Below are positions 9,558-19,091 of a stretch of DNA of 64,000 nt, piece after piece. The stretch is taken from NCBI GenBank assembly GCA_038503035.1, contig JAVSML010019172.1:62001-126000 (forward strand), read 5' to 3'. The stretch's first letter is position 1; each line of letters starts with the position of its first letter. The translations under genes and the position numbers were made by a program. This DNA is from Crocodylus rhombifer. Lineage: Eukaryota > Chordata > Crocodylia > Crocodylidae. The notes under the pieces were generated by a model, which ran no database searches, had not been told where the DNA came from, and worked only from the letters and a program-made list of their open reading frames with translations.

Positions 9558-9836
9558 TTGGGAGTGGGGCTTAGGGGTCTGGGAGCTGAGGTGGTGTTTT
9601 CGTCGATCCTCCCAGTCTCAGGCTATGGGCTGAGGAGGGAGAGGAGGATCCACGCAGTGAACCAAAGACTGCGGCGCTGGTGTCATCGGGAAGGCTTTGG
9701 CTTCCATGACCACAGCCCACTCTTTGGTGAGAGAGGCAGTGAGCTGCTGGGAAGACATGGCCTCCACCTCTCCCCCCTGGGGAGGAGGCTCTTCTCAGCC
9801 AGGCTGGCTGACCTGCTGCACCGGGCTTTAAACTAA
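9558..9836 (+). CDS. CR1 ORF1, C-terminal fragment (SGNH esterase-like domain)
   Basis: About 92 residues match the C-terminal esterase-like domain found in CR1 ORF1 proteins: VVFSSILPV near the start, the RRE...VNQRLRRWC segment, and LGRHGLHLSPLGRRLFS near the end, which resembles the histidine-bearing block V of SGNH hydrolases. The N-terminal part of ORF1 is missing because the element is 5'-truncated, with an in-frame stop at 9546-9548. There is no ATG at the left end of the fragment. ORF1 proteins act with retrotransposon RNA, and the esterase activity in CR1 is known only for some relatives. The frame stops at TAA 9834-9836 and, unusually, continues open in the same frame into ORF2. The fragment cannot be independently functional. 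Confidence 0.7.
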   Translation: MGVGLRGLGAEVVFSSILPVSGYGLRRERRIHAVNQRLRRWCHREGFGFHDHSPLFGERGSELLGRHGLHLSPLGRRLFSARLADLLHRALN

Positions 9837-9953
9837 GCCCGCTGGGGGGATGGGGGGACTACTGCCACTGCTGGCCCACTGAGCGACCCTTGCAAAGCCA
9901 GCAGACCAAGGCACTTAAGGGAGCCCACCCCTGCCCCAGCCCTGGCACAATCT

Positions 9954-12749
9954 GTGGGCAAGGCAAGAGCCCCTAAGGGCACACTTGCCTGCCTGTACAC
10001 TAATGCCAGGAGCCTGGGTAACAAGCAGGAGGATCTTGTCCTCCTGCTCAGTGCAAAGAATTATGACGTCATTGGGATAACGGAGACCTGGTGGGACTCC
10101 ACCCATGACTGGACCATGGGTATAGAGGGCTATACCCTGTACAGGAGGGATTGTGTAGACAAAAGGGGCGGGGGTGTAGCTCTCTATGTGAAGGAAAGCT
10201 ACATGTCCCTGGAAGCTGATGTTGGCGAACGGCATGGACAGCTAGAGACCCTCTGGCTAAAAATTCATGGGAAGAACAGCACAGGGGACACAACGGTGGG
10301 AGTCTACTACAGACCTCCCACTCAAAGTCCTGAGCTTGACCAGGAGTTCGCCCGGGAACTGACTGAGGCCGCTTGCTCCAGGACCTTGGTTGTCATGGGT
10401 GACTTCAATTACCCGGACATCTCCTGGGAAGATCACTCAGCAAAATCCGAGCAGTCGCAAAGCTTTCTCTCATGCATGGATGACCTCTACCTGACTCAAG
10501 AAGTCTATGGGCCAACGAAAGGCAAAGCGCTACTTGACCTGGTACTGGCTATGGGGGACGACCTAATCAGCGACCTAGTGATCGATGGGAAGCTGGGTGA
10601 CAGTGACCACGAGCTGATCACCTTCACCATACGCCGTAAAGCTGGCAAGTCAGTCAGCAACACAGAAGTCCTTGACTTCAGAAAAGCCAACTTTGACAAG
10701 CTCAAGAGGCTTGTCGGTCAGGCCCTCAGGGACCATGACCCCAGGGAGATGGGAGTTCAAGAAGAGTGGTTGCTTCTCAAGGAAGCGATCCTCAATGCAC
10801 AAGCTAAATCTATTCCAACATGGAGGAAAGGCAGCAAGGAGGCACAGCAGCCCTCCTGGCTCTCCAGGGACCTAGCGGACCTCATGCGGCTAAAAAGGAA
10901 AGCCTACAAAGGATGGAGGATGGGATTCACCTCCAAGGAGAATTATTCTGCACTGGTCCAGTCCTGCAGGGAGCAAACCAGGAAAGCCAGGGCTGCAACT
11001 GAACTCCAACTAGCTTCAAGCATCAAGGACAACAAAAAGTCCTTTTTCAGATATGTGGGGAGCCGGAGGAAAAGCAAGGGCAACGTTGGACCCCTGCTAA
11101 ACCAGATGGGGCAACTGACAACTGACGCCCAGGAAAAAGCCAACCTATTAAATAGGTACTTTGCGTCAGTCTTTCATCAGTCCCATGGGACGCCCATGCC
11201 TGCTATGGGACAGGGAGACCCGGGTGATGGGGATCCCCTACCCTCCATAAATGCTGACCCCGTGAAGGAACACCTTGAGAAGCTGGATACCTTCAAGTCA
11301 GCCGGCCCTGACAATCTGCACCCCAGGGCACTCAAGGAGCTGGCGAGCGTCATAGCCCAGCCCCTGGCACAGATCTTTGAAAACCCCTGGCGCTCTGGTG
11401 TAGTCCCCGAAGACTGGAAGAAGGCCAATGTGGTGCCGATCTTCAAGAAAGGGAGGAGAGTGGATCCGGCTATCTACAGGCCCATTAGCCTGACTTCTAT
11501 CCTGGGGAAGATCTTAGAAAAGTTTATTAAGGAGGCCATCCTTGATGGACTGGCCCAGGCTAACATTCTAAGGGATAGCCAGCATGGGTTTGTTGCGGGT
11601 AGGTCTTGTTTGACCAATCTCATTTCCTTCTATGACCAGGTGACCTATCACCTGGACAAGGGAGAAGAGATTGATGTCATATATCTTGACTTCAAAAAAG
11701 CCTTTGATCTGGTATCCCATGATCACCTCTTGGCCAAACTGCCCAGTTGTGGCCTTGGCTCCACCACGATCCGCTGGCTGGGAAACTGGCTCCGTGGTCG
11801 GACCCAGAGGGTTGTAATCGATGGCAGTCACTCATCGTGGTCCCCTGTGACCAGTGGGGTCCCTCAAGGCTCTGCCCTGGGACCCATACTGTTCAGCATC
11901 TTCATTAATGATGTGGACATTGGAGTCAGGAGTGGACTGGCCAAGTTCGCCGATGACACCAAACTTTGGGGCAAAGCATCCATGCCAGAAGATAGGCAGG
12001 TGATCCAGGCTGACCTGGACAAGCTCAGCAAATGGGTGGACGAGAACCTGATGGTGTTTAACACCGAAAAATGCAAGGTTCTCCACCTTGGGAGGAAAAA
12101 CCTGCAGCTTCCTTATAGGCTCGGCAGTGCCATATTAGATAGCTCTACAGAAGAAAGAGACTTGGGGGTCGTCATTGACCACAAGATGAACATGAGCCTG
12201 CAATGCGATGCTGCGGCTAGTAAAGCGACCAAAACGCTGGCTTGCATCCATAGATGCTTCTCGAGCAAATCCCGGGACGTCATTCTCCCCTTGTACTCAG
12301 CCTTGGTGAGGCCACAGCTGGAGTACTGTATCCAGTTTTGGGCTCCACAATTCAAAAAGGATGTGGAGAAGCTTGAGAGAGTCCAGAGGAGAGCCACGCG
12401 CATGATCAGAGGTCAGGAAAACAGACCTTACGATGACAGGCTGAGAGCCATGGGACTCTTTAGCCTGGAAAAGCGCAGGCTCAGGGGTGATCTGATGGCC
12501 ACCTATAAGTTTATCAAGGGTGACCACCAGGATCTGGGGGAATGTTTGTTCACCAGAGCACCCCAAGGGATGACGAGATCAAACGGTCACAAACTCCTGC
12601 AAGAGCGTTTCAGGCTGGACATAAGGAAGAATTTCTTCACTGTCCGAGCCCCCAAGGTCCGGAACAGTCTGCCAGCGGAGGTGGTTCAAGCACCTACATT
12701 GAACACCTTCAAGAGTAAATTGGATGCTTATCTTGCTGGGATCCTATGA
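9954..12749 (+). CDS. CR1 ORF2: endonuclease-reverse transcriptase
   Basis: This uninterrupted frame of 931 codons encodes the enzyme that nicks target DNA and copies CR1 RNA by target-primed reverse transcription. Numbered from the GTG at 9954, the endonuclease spans about 12-225 with TNARSL (N17), ITETWW (E44), YYRPP, MGDFNYP (D150, N152) and the GDSDHELI catalytic SDH at 217-219. The reverse transcriptase spans about 440-700 with SAGPDNLHPRAL, VIYLDF (D579), SGVPQGSALGP (635-643) and FADDTKLWG (D667, D668). A C-terminal region with FRLDIRKNFF follows. All expected catalytic residues are present and the length is normal for CR1. The first ATG is at codon 55, after N17 and E44, so no normal start serves the full domain. 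The frame is continuous with ORF1 apart from TAA at 9834-9836. Confidence 0.9.
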   Translation: MGKARAPKGTLACLYTNARSLGNKQEDLVLLLSAKNYDVIGITETWWDSTHDWTMGIEGYTLYRRDCVDKRGGGVALYVKESYMSLEADVGERHGQLETLWLKIHGKNSTGDTTVGVYYRPPTQSPELDQEFARELTEAACSRTLVVMGDFNYPDISWEDHSAKSEQSQSFLSCMDDLYLTQEVYGPTKGKALLDLVLAMGDDLISDLVIDGKLGDSDHELITFTIRRKAGKSVSNTEVLDFRKANFDKLKRLVGQALRDHDPREMGVQEEWLLLKEAILNAQAKSIPTWRKGSKEAQQPSWLSRDLADLMRLKRKAYKGWRMGFTSKENYSALVQSCREQTRKARAATELQLASSIKDNKKSFFRYVGSRRKSKGNVGPLLNQMGQLTTDAQEKANLLNRYFASVFHQSHGTPMPAMGQGDPGDGDPLPSINADPVKEHLEKLDTFKSAGPDNLHPRALKELASVIAQPLAQIFENPWRSGVVPEDWKKANVVPIFKKGRRVDPAIYRPISLTSILGKILEKFIKEAILDGLAQANILRDSQHGFVAGRSCLTNLISFYDQVTYHLDKGEEIDVIYLDFKKAFDLVSHDHLLAKLPSCGLGSTTIRWLGNWLRGRTQRVVIDGSHSSWSPVTSGVPQGSALGPILFSIFINDVDIGVRSGLAKFADDTKLWGKASMPEDRQVIQADLDKLSKWVDENLMVFNTEKCKVLHLGRKNLQLPYRLGSAILDSSTEERDLGVVIDHKMNMSLQCDAAASKATKTLACIHRCFSSKSRDVILPLYSALVRPQLEYCIQFWAPQFKKDVEKLERVQRRATRMIRGQENRPYDDRLRAMGLFSLEKRRLRGDLMATYKFIKGDHQDLGECLFTRAPQGMTRSNGHKLLQERFRLDIRKNFFTVRAPKVRNSLPAEVVQAPTLNTFKSKLDAYLAGIL

Positions 12750-12866
12750 CCCCAGCTGACTTCCTGCCCTTTGGACAGGGGCTGGACTTGATGATCTTCC
12801 GAGGTCCCTTCCAGCCCTAAAGTCTATGAAATCTATGAAATCTATGAAAGTGCTCTGAGTACGAGG

Positions 12867-13172
12867 TTGCTAGAAAAGAGGTGTGTTCTTCTTCGTCCAT
12901 TATGCCTAGTTTTAGGACACCTGACACGCACCTAAGAGTCACAGACCCTTTCACTGCGGTGATAATATGTTTCTGAATCCCAAGTCTTTCGGTTGAAGAT
13001 GGCAATGTACATATCCCTTTCAAAATGGTGGCCATACCCAGCCCATACATGTTTGTGAGGAAGGCAGCCACCCTTCAGAGACCGCCAATGGAGCCATTGC
13101 CACTTGTGAGAGCTGTAGTTTCTGATTCTGGTCTTGTCAGAGGTAGGGCTTTGGGCTCTGGCTGCTTTCTGA
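12867..13172. other. Non-coding flank of duplicated block A
   Basis: From about 12947 on it matches 34430-34638 (block B). The first 80 bp are missing from B. No coding signal is seen. Confidence 0.5.
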
Positions 13173-13409
13173 CCATGGCTACATGAGACTCTGACTGAGA
13201 AGTACTTAGTCACCCATCATTTAGTACTTTTATAAACAAGTAGTAAATGACTGCACAGGAAATGGCATTACTAACAGCTTTTTCTTGACACTGACTGCAC
13301 AGTAGCCTGAGACCAGCCAGCGGTAGTGTCATGTCAAGTTTTCTGCTGTGTGACAGTACTGTGGAGTAGTCAAGGGCTACTGTGGAGTCAACATTTCATG
13401 TAGACATGG
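13173..13409. mobile_element. Small non-autonomous DNA transposon (MITE-like), block A
   Basis: The ends CCATGGCTACATGA and TCATGTAGACATGG form near-perfect terminal inverted repeats of 14 bp around a 237-bp body. Flanks TTTCTGAC and CCTCTGAG suggest an eroded 8-bp target duplication, as in hAT elements. The copy at 34639-34873 has the even better left end CCACGTCTACATGA. It has no transposase. Confidence 0.65.
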
Positions 13410-13840
13410 CCTCTGAGGGTGTCAACTGGGTCCCAGGCTCCCGGGAAGGCAGAGGGAGCAGATTGCAGGAAGGAGCCAGATGAGGAGCCGGGAGGTCAGT
13501 GTGAGAACGGGTGTGTGGGGGAAACTGAGTCAGGAAGCAGGAGGACCAGGAGGAGCATGGAATAAGAGGGAAGCCAAATCGTAAAGCCAGGAAAACACAC
13601 AGAGAGCAGGAAGAGGCACAAGGTATAACCGCCAGGAAGGTTGTCTGAGTTCATGTTGAACCCTGTTGTCCAGACACTTCCTGCTTTTTGAGTCCCAGCC
13701 ATTCTGACCTGCCTTTACTAGCCCATTTCCTGTCTGTCTGTTGCCATATCAGCTCTTATTTTCTGGAGACTCCAAGGAACATGTATACATGTCACACTGG
13801 GTCACTGTATGGTATGCTACGGTGACATAACAATCATAGG
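13410..13840. other. Non-coding flank of block A
   Basis: It matches 34874-35151 and then 36114-36280. A 0.96-kb segment present in block B (35152-36113) is absent here, replaced by about 12 bp. Purine-rich stretches at 13500-13620 have short open frames only. Confidence 0.5.
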
Positions 13841-14052
13841 GGTCTACACGAGATCAGCAGCTACGTCGCTGTAGTAGCACGCTCTCCTGGTATAGTGTGT
13901 CACTACAGCAGCATAGCGGGACAATCAACCCGTGCACCACATGCATGGCGCTGGAGGGGCAGATGCTGCAGTGTGCTTTAGTACTTCCACAAGAAAGTGC
14001 TAAATCATGGCACTGGGGCAATATCACTGCGTGGTGATGTGTAGATGCACCC
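13841..14052. mobile_element. MITE-like element with GTCTACAC ends, block A
   Basis: GGTCTACACG at the left and GTGTAGATGCACC at the right are imperfect inverted ends around a body rich in short dyads (GCTACGTCGCTGTAG). The paralog is at 36281-36496. Class assignment is tentative. Confidence 0.45.
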
Positions 14053-16147
14053 TAAGAGAACAGAGCACTGAAGACCTCGTTCCTCAGTCCCTTCTACTGC
14101 TTTGCCCAGCCCAGGATTTATTGTTCTGAAATTAAAGAAAACCAAAGCAACAGAAAAATAACAAGATGGATATAATGACACCTATACCTGAGCATGGAGA
14201 ATTACAGGGCATAAAAGTTAAGAGAAAAGATAGCAGGTCACCTATATCAGTGGCACTGCTTTGTGTAAAATGCAAAAAAGTGATCAAACTAAACAATCAA
14301 AGTAAAACTTTGTGTTTTTAAAATACATGAATCCAGGAGGGCTTATTTGTGATTGTGTGCTTCAAAGCTGAGCTAAGCTCTCGGGAACAAGTCCCAGAAG
14401 CCCTAAAAAGAGAGGTGTGGATAAATCACCTTCCTGTAGCGTCAGTTCTTGCAAACCAGTGAAGTTACCTGTCATCGGCAGAGAGATACTGGTTTGGATC
14501 TACTTCTGCCAGTTCAGCCTTGGAGTGGGGAGAAAGCTCCTACTAAGATATTTTGACTTTGAAAGATGCGACAGTGGCAGGGAAAAGGGAAATTAGATCA
14601 GTAGTGGGAAAGGAACCAAGGTATCCTGGCACCGGAAGATCCCTCACAAGCTGAGGAAAACGTCACAAAGAGCATTGCTGTAAGTCTGTTCTTGCAAGTG
14701 GTGTGGTTGGTTGGGAACAAGGGGGACGTCGGGTTTATTTAAGCACCTAAAAAAGGCAGGCACCAGGAAATCTATCAACATTTTAATAGCAAGGTATTCA
14801 AAATTGTATAGCTGAAAAAAGGAATAAAAGAAAATAGTTCCCTTTAGAAAATCTGAACTTGCTCCCAAGAACCCACAGATTTCAGTGTCTTTGGAACTAG
14901 ACATTTTCAGTCAAAAAGCCCCTGGAGACTGCAGATTTAAACCAAATAATCCTCCCACCCATATATTTCATTTTTACTTCTTCTAAATAAATGTATGCTT
15001 TTGAAGAAATGTACATATTGCAAACTTTATGTCTTTAAACGAAGACATTTTTAAAAGAAATCTCTTTCCAGGCTTAAATTCTAAGCCCCACAGCAGAGAT
15101 TCAGTATTGCCCAGCAACACCAGAAGGCCAATCCCAGCTCTTCACTGCAGCAAGGTTTTGCTGTTTTTCAGAAAAAACACCCGGAGCAGGGATAACTCAG
15201 TAACCCTGCAAAATGCATTTTAAATATCTGAGTGCCTCTCGAAGTAGAGTCAGGGGACCTAGCAAGGCGTGATGAGCAAATAAATAGTGAGAAGCATCGC
15301 TTGCCCAAAGACCTTAAAGTTCTTGTACCCGAATGACAACGATAAATGACACAAAGTGAAGACAAGAGGAAGATGGGATTGCCCTATCGTGGCACAGGGA
15401 TGACCATTCAGCCAGGGATGGGGACCATTTAAATCAGCTTCTTGTGGCAGGCAGGACTCGGTGTAGATTCAGTCCAGACAAGGTGACTCTTGGGAGGCTG
15501 CCCATGTTTGTGTTGCAGATAGCAGTGAGGAGGAACGGAGGATGTGCTAGCAGTGTCTTGACCAGCATTTTATTGCCGTCACAAGCTCTGTGTTCACTGA
15601 GTCTGCTCTTGCTGTGGCCTTGCTTTTTTTCACTGTGAATCTTGTTTTTCCCGTTGTTGCTATTACAAATTGAATATAAAATACACGCAGCCTAAACTAC
15701 CATGTGCGTTTTCTACGATGGTTCAATGGCTACTGTCTCAAGGCCTCTGAACCCTATTCTGCCCTCCATGCTGAGCCCTTTGGTTTGACTATGTCTGTCT
15801 GGTCGGCCACCTTGATGAAGGGAGGTAGTTTTACAGTGAGATTTGAAATGGTGGGAGGGGGAAGAGGAGAATAAGGGCATGAAGCAATAAAAAGGCAAAC
15901 CCTCTGTGTTATTGCAGTCCCAATCAAATAATTCTAACACTTGCTTTTGGCTGTAATATTCTCTGTTCATTGGTCTGGTGTTTCTATATATACGTCCACA
16001 GGTAAGGACTTTTGTGCAGCTTTTTAAAATGCAAAATTATAAAAATAAATAAATCTGAACAATATTACTTTCTACTAAAAAACGTACAGCCCTTTAACAT
16101 AGACCCTGTTGACAGTTTGTTCATGAGTTGTTTCCGACACGAGATGC
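14053..16147 (+). other. 5' flank of beta OR cassette 1
   Basis: Bases 14053-15010 match 36497-37640 and, more distantly, 56990-58200, each upstream of a beta-type OR. It contains the conserved GGGAACAAGTCCC element at 14383-14395. From 15010 to 16147 the sequence is unique, AT-rich near the OR, with no supported gene. Confidence 0.55.
14383..14395 (+). promoter_or_regulatory. Conserved near-palindromic element (GGGAACAAGTCCC), beta 1
   Basis: It is identical in sequence to the copies at 29825 and 36999 despite otherwise diverged flanks. It lies 1837 bp upstream of the OR start at 16232. Confidence 0.45.
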
Positions 16148-16202
16148 ATGCCTGTTATACTTGTTACTTTGATCCTGACCAGTACCCTTGTCTTTCCCTC
16201 AC

Positions 16203-16204
16203 AG
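16203..16204 (+). promoter_or_regulatory. Putative 3' splice site of OR coding exon 16232
   Basis: CCCTTGTCTTTCCCTCACAG is a strong pyrimidine tract plus AG, 27 bp before the ATG. An in-frame ATG at 16148 lies upstream of this AG and would be removed by splicing. Confidence 0.65.
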
Positions 16205-16231
16205 GCCCTGCACAAGGCATTGAAGAGGGAA

Positions 16232-17215
16232 ATGTCCAACCAAACCACCGTGACCGAGTTCCTCCTCCTCGGCTTCTCTGACATCCAGGAGCTGCAGATC
16301 TTACACTTTCTCACATTTCTGGCAGCATACCTGGCAGCTCTGGTGGGGAACCTCCTCGTTATCACAGTTGTAACTCTCAACCCCAAGCTTCACTCTCCCA
16401 TGTTCTTTTTCTTGATTAATTTGTCTCTCCTGGACCTTGGCTCCATCTCAGTGACCGTGCCCAAATCCATGTCTAATTCCTTATTCAATAACAACTCGAT
16501 TACCTACTCTGGATGTGTTGCCCAAGTGTTTTGTCTCATCGCCTTCATGGGAGGAAATTTATCCCTTCTCACAGTGATGGCATATGACCGGTACGTTGCC
16601 ATCTGCAAGCCACTGCATTATGAGATAATACTGAACAGGAGAGCTTGTGTCCAGATGGCTGCCTGTGCTTGGGCTGCTGGTGTCATGTACTCTGCACTGC
16701 ACACTGGGAACACCTTTAGTCTACCCTTCTGCCACTCAAATACCATCAACCAGTTCTTCTGTGAAATACCCCAGCTGCTCAAGCTCTCCTGCTCTGAGAC
16801 ATACCACGGAGAGCTGGCAGCTCTTGTCTTCGGTATGTGTTTAGCTTTAGGCTGTTTTGTGTTCATCATTGTGTCGTATGTTCAGATCTTCACCGCAGTA
16901 TTGAGAATCCCCTCGGAGCAGGGCCGGCAGAAAGCCTTCTCCACCTGCATTCCTCATATGACTGTGGTCTCCCTGCTTCTTTCAACTGGTGGCATTGCCT
17001 ACATAAAGCCCATCTCTGACTCCCCGTCCCCTCTGGATCTCCTGCCAGCTGTTCTGTATTGTGTGGTGCCTCCATTGATGAATCCGGTCATCTATAGCAT
17101 AAGGAACAGGGAGATCCAAACTGCCCTGAGGAAACTACTCCAAAGCAGTTCTCTTTTCTTATTTAGACATGATATTAGTTTTTTTTCATTGTATTGTGTG
17201 AATCTTGCATATTAA
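16232..17215 (+). CDS. Olfactory receptor, family 14-like (beta cassette 1)
   Basis: The 327-residue seven-transmembrane odorant receptor opens with N-glycosylation site N3-Q-T5 and has GN in TM1, LHSPMFFFLINLSLLDLG in TM2 with the Asp kept, GC with the conserved TM3 Cys, MAYDRYVAICKPLHY, the FCEIPQLLKLSC second extracellular loop, SYVQIF in TM5, [13 protein letters not shown] in TM6 and NPVIYSIRN in TM7. It would signal through the olfactory G protein. I chose the ATG after the splice acceptor, although the frame also opens at ATG 16148 with a hydrophobic leader, as an alternative. The tail differs from relatives: after KLLQ an indel shifts the end to a hydrophobic stretch about nine residues longer. 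The polyadenylation position in the conserved 3' block reads AATATA, not AATAAA. Confidence 0.92.
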   Translation: MSNQTTVTEFLLLGFSDIQELQILHFLTFLAAYLAALVGNLLVITVVTLNPKLHSPMFFFLINLSLLDLGSISVTVPKSMSNSLFNNNSITYSGCVAQVFCLIAFMGGNLSLLTVMAYDRYVAICKPLHYEIILNRRACVQMAACAWAAGVMYSALHTGNTFSLPFCHSNTINQFFCEIPQLLKLSCSETYHGELAALVFGMCLALGCFVFIIVSYVQIFTAVLRIPSEQGRQKAFSTCIPHMTVVSLLLSTGGIAYIKPISDSPSPLDLLPAVLYCVVPPLMNPVIYSIRNREIQTALRKLLQSSSLFLFRHDISFFSLYCVNLAY

Positions 17216-17539
17216 AAATGAAGGTGGTGGGTAATTTCTGTAACTTTGGAAGCTCAAAGACTTGGCTATTATCATTTTGGTTGGCGCTATTGAAATGAGA
17301 AACTAATGTTTCATGCATCAATGTTACTGTCTTTGCACCACCAAAAATATAATCCATGAATTGCAAGGTAATGAAGAATACAAATCTTTTGTTTACTCAT
17401 TGGTGTAATGAATTATTTGGATGACAGAAAATGCAGGCAAATATCCAGATGATGTGAAACTGGTATGAATCACAAGTACTCTAGCGGATAGGAATAGAGT
17501 TCAGATGGATGTGGATAGATTGGGGCACTGGGGTTAAGG
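17216..17539. other. 3' flank of OR 16232
   Basis: It is homologous to the conserved post-OR flank, but the polyadenylation hexamer region reads CAAAAATATAATCC near 17342-17353, a weaker AATATA. No gene is seen. Confidence 0.5.
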
Positions 17540-17675
17540 AACGACCATTCACCCTGGAAACTGAGTTCCCCTGCCCTCGAAAAACCCAGCGCCTCTCTCA
17601 CTGATCTCCTCAACTCGTTGCAGTTGGCCCTCTTGAAGTCTAGGGCCAGCACCATGCTGCAGGCCCCCATTCATT
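17540..17675 (-). mobile_element. Short CR1 ORF2 fragment
   Basis: The minus strand encodes LDFKRANCNELRRSVREAL, matching the region between the endonuclease and RT of CR1 ORF2 (compare LDFRKANFDKLKRLVGQAL in the intact element). Confidence 0.6.
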
Positions 17676-17689
17676 CTCTTACCTTACAT

Positions 17690-18176
17690 TCTAGTGTAGG
17701 AGAGTGAATGAGGATATTTACCGTGTTTTTGCTGTTAATTCAGATAAAGTTCTACAGGTTATTGGGAGATGAGGTGGGAGTGGGACCTCCAAAGAATTCA
17801 GTTTTTTATCTAATCTCTTTGAACTCACAAATTACATTTGTTTTTGTTAGCAGAAAAATTCCAGGTGAGATCAGTTGAAAACTATAGACTTTCAGATTTA
17901 AAAATAAATAAAAAAATCTGTGGCGGGATGAACATTTTGGTCAGTTTTTAAATGGACTATGGTAAGCTCTTTTCAGGGTAAAAACAAATTAAAATCAAAT
18001 TTTCCAAGGGGAAAAAAATTATGGACCTGTTCTGTATTCTCACCATGAACTTTGGCAATCAGATCAAGGAGACATTATTGATGGGAATATCAAAGCCACT
18101 GAGTTGGTTACTCTCCTCCTTACCACTACCCCTGTTCTATAATATACAGGATGTGCACAGTGCCCTGGGAAGGAGG
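17690..18176 (+). other. 5' flank of gamma OR pseudogene
   Basis: It is homologous to the alpha flank at 30250-30740, including GTGGGAGTGGGACCTCCAA and the splice acceptor region ending TATACAG just before GATGTGCACAG. It shows that gamma and alpha cassettes share ancestry upstream of the coding exon. Confidence 0.5.
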
Positions 18177-19091
18177 ATGCCTAACTCGACCTCTGTGACT
18201 GAGTTCCTCCTCCTGGGCTTCTCTGATGCTTGGGAGCTGCAGAACTTACACTTTGTCATCTTTCTAGGAACGTACTTGCAGCTCTGTTGGGAACCTGGTG
18301 GGAACCTCCTTGTGATTGCTGTTGTAGCTATGGACCCCACCTCCACAAACCTATGTCCTACTTCTTGGTGAATTTGTCCATTTTCGACCTTGGATCCACC
18401 TCTGTCATTGTCCCCAGTCCATGGCCAATTCTCTCTTAAACAGCAGGACAATCTCCTATTGTGAATGCGTAGCCCAGGTCTTTCTCTTCTTCCTCTTTTG
18501 TGCAGCTCATCTCGCATTACTCAACATCACGGCATGTGACCGGTACATCACCATCTGTAAGCCACTGCATTATGAGTCAAGAATGAACAATAAATCTTGT
18601 ATTCAAATGGCTGCTGCTGCCTGGGTCAGTTGAATTTGTATTCTGCACTGCATACTGGGGGCACGTTCAGCATACCCTTCTGCTGTTCCAACATTATCAG
18701 CCAATTCTTTTGGGAAATCCCCCAGCTCCTCAAGCTGTCTTGCTCCGATGCAAACCTCACAGAACTGGGGATTCTGGTATTCAGCATGTGTTTAATTTAC
18801 AGCTACTTTGTTTTTATTGCTGTCTCATATATTCAGATCTTACCTACAGTGCTGAGCTTGCCCTCTGAAGAGAGTCACAAGAAAGCCTTCTCCACCTGCC
18901 TGCCTCACCTCATTGTGGTCTCCTTGTTCGTGAGCACGGGCATCTTTGCCCACGTGAAACTGGCTTTGAGCTCCCCGACAGTGCTGGATCTTTTTGTGGC
19001 AGTTTTGTATTGCATGGTTCCTCCATTGATTAATCTGATCATTTATAGCATGAGCTTGTTTTTGGTGCCTTTTGTCCTCCATATCATTTAG
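18177..19091 (+). pseudogene. Olfactory receptor pseudogene (gamma cassette 1)
   Basis: The reading starts at ATG 18177 (MPNSTSVTEFLLLGFSD) and follows a family 14-like OR, but is broken. A frameshift and insertion lie in TM1-TM2 near 18290-18370, another shift follows TM4 near 18630, and the motif reads CDRYITICKP. TM5 to TM7 is open again (KAFSTCLPHLIVV, then PPLINLIIYSM). After that the sequence jumps directly to downstream flank (CTTGTTTTTGGTGCC), deleting the RNKE tail. The relative at 51474-52063 keeps the tail and has the same flank about 250 bp later. It makes no functional receptor. Confidence 0.88.

Larger units (their letters stand above)
9549..12866 (+). mobile_element. Long CR1 LINE with intact ORF2 frame
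   Basis: The element contains the end of ORF1, a short linker, a complete ORF2 frame and a 3' UTR. It ends in about three copies of a 9-bp unit, TCTATGAAA, at 12820-12848, the usual CR1 3' tail. The 5' boundary is uncertain because the element is truncated within ORF1 near 9549. Compared with the other CR1 copies here, which carry many frameshifts, this one is young. Confidence 0.9.
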
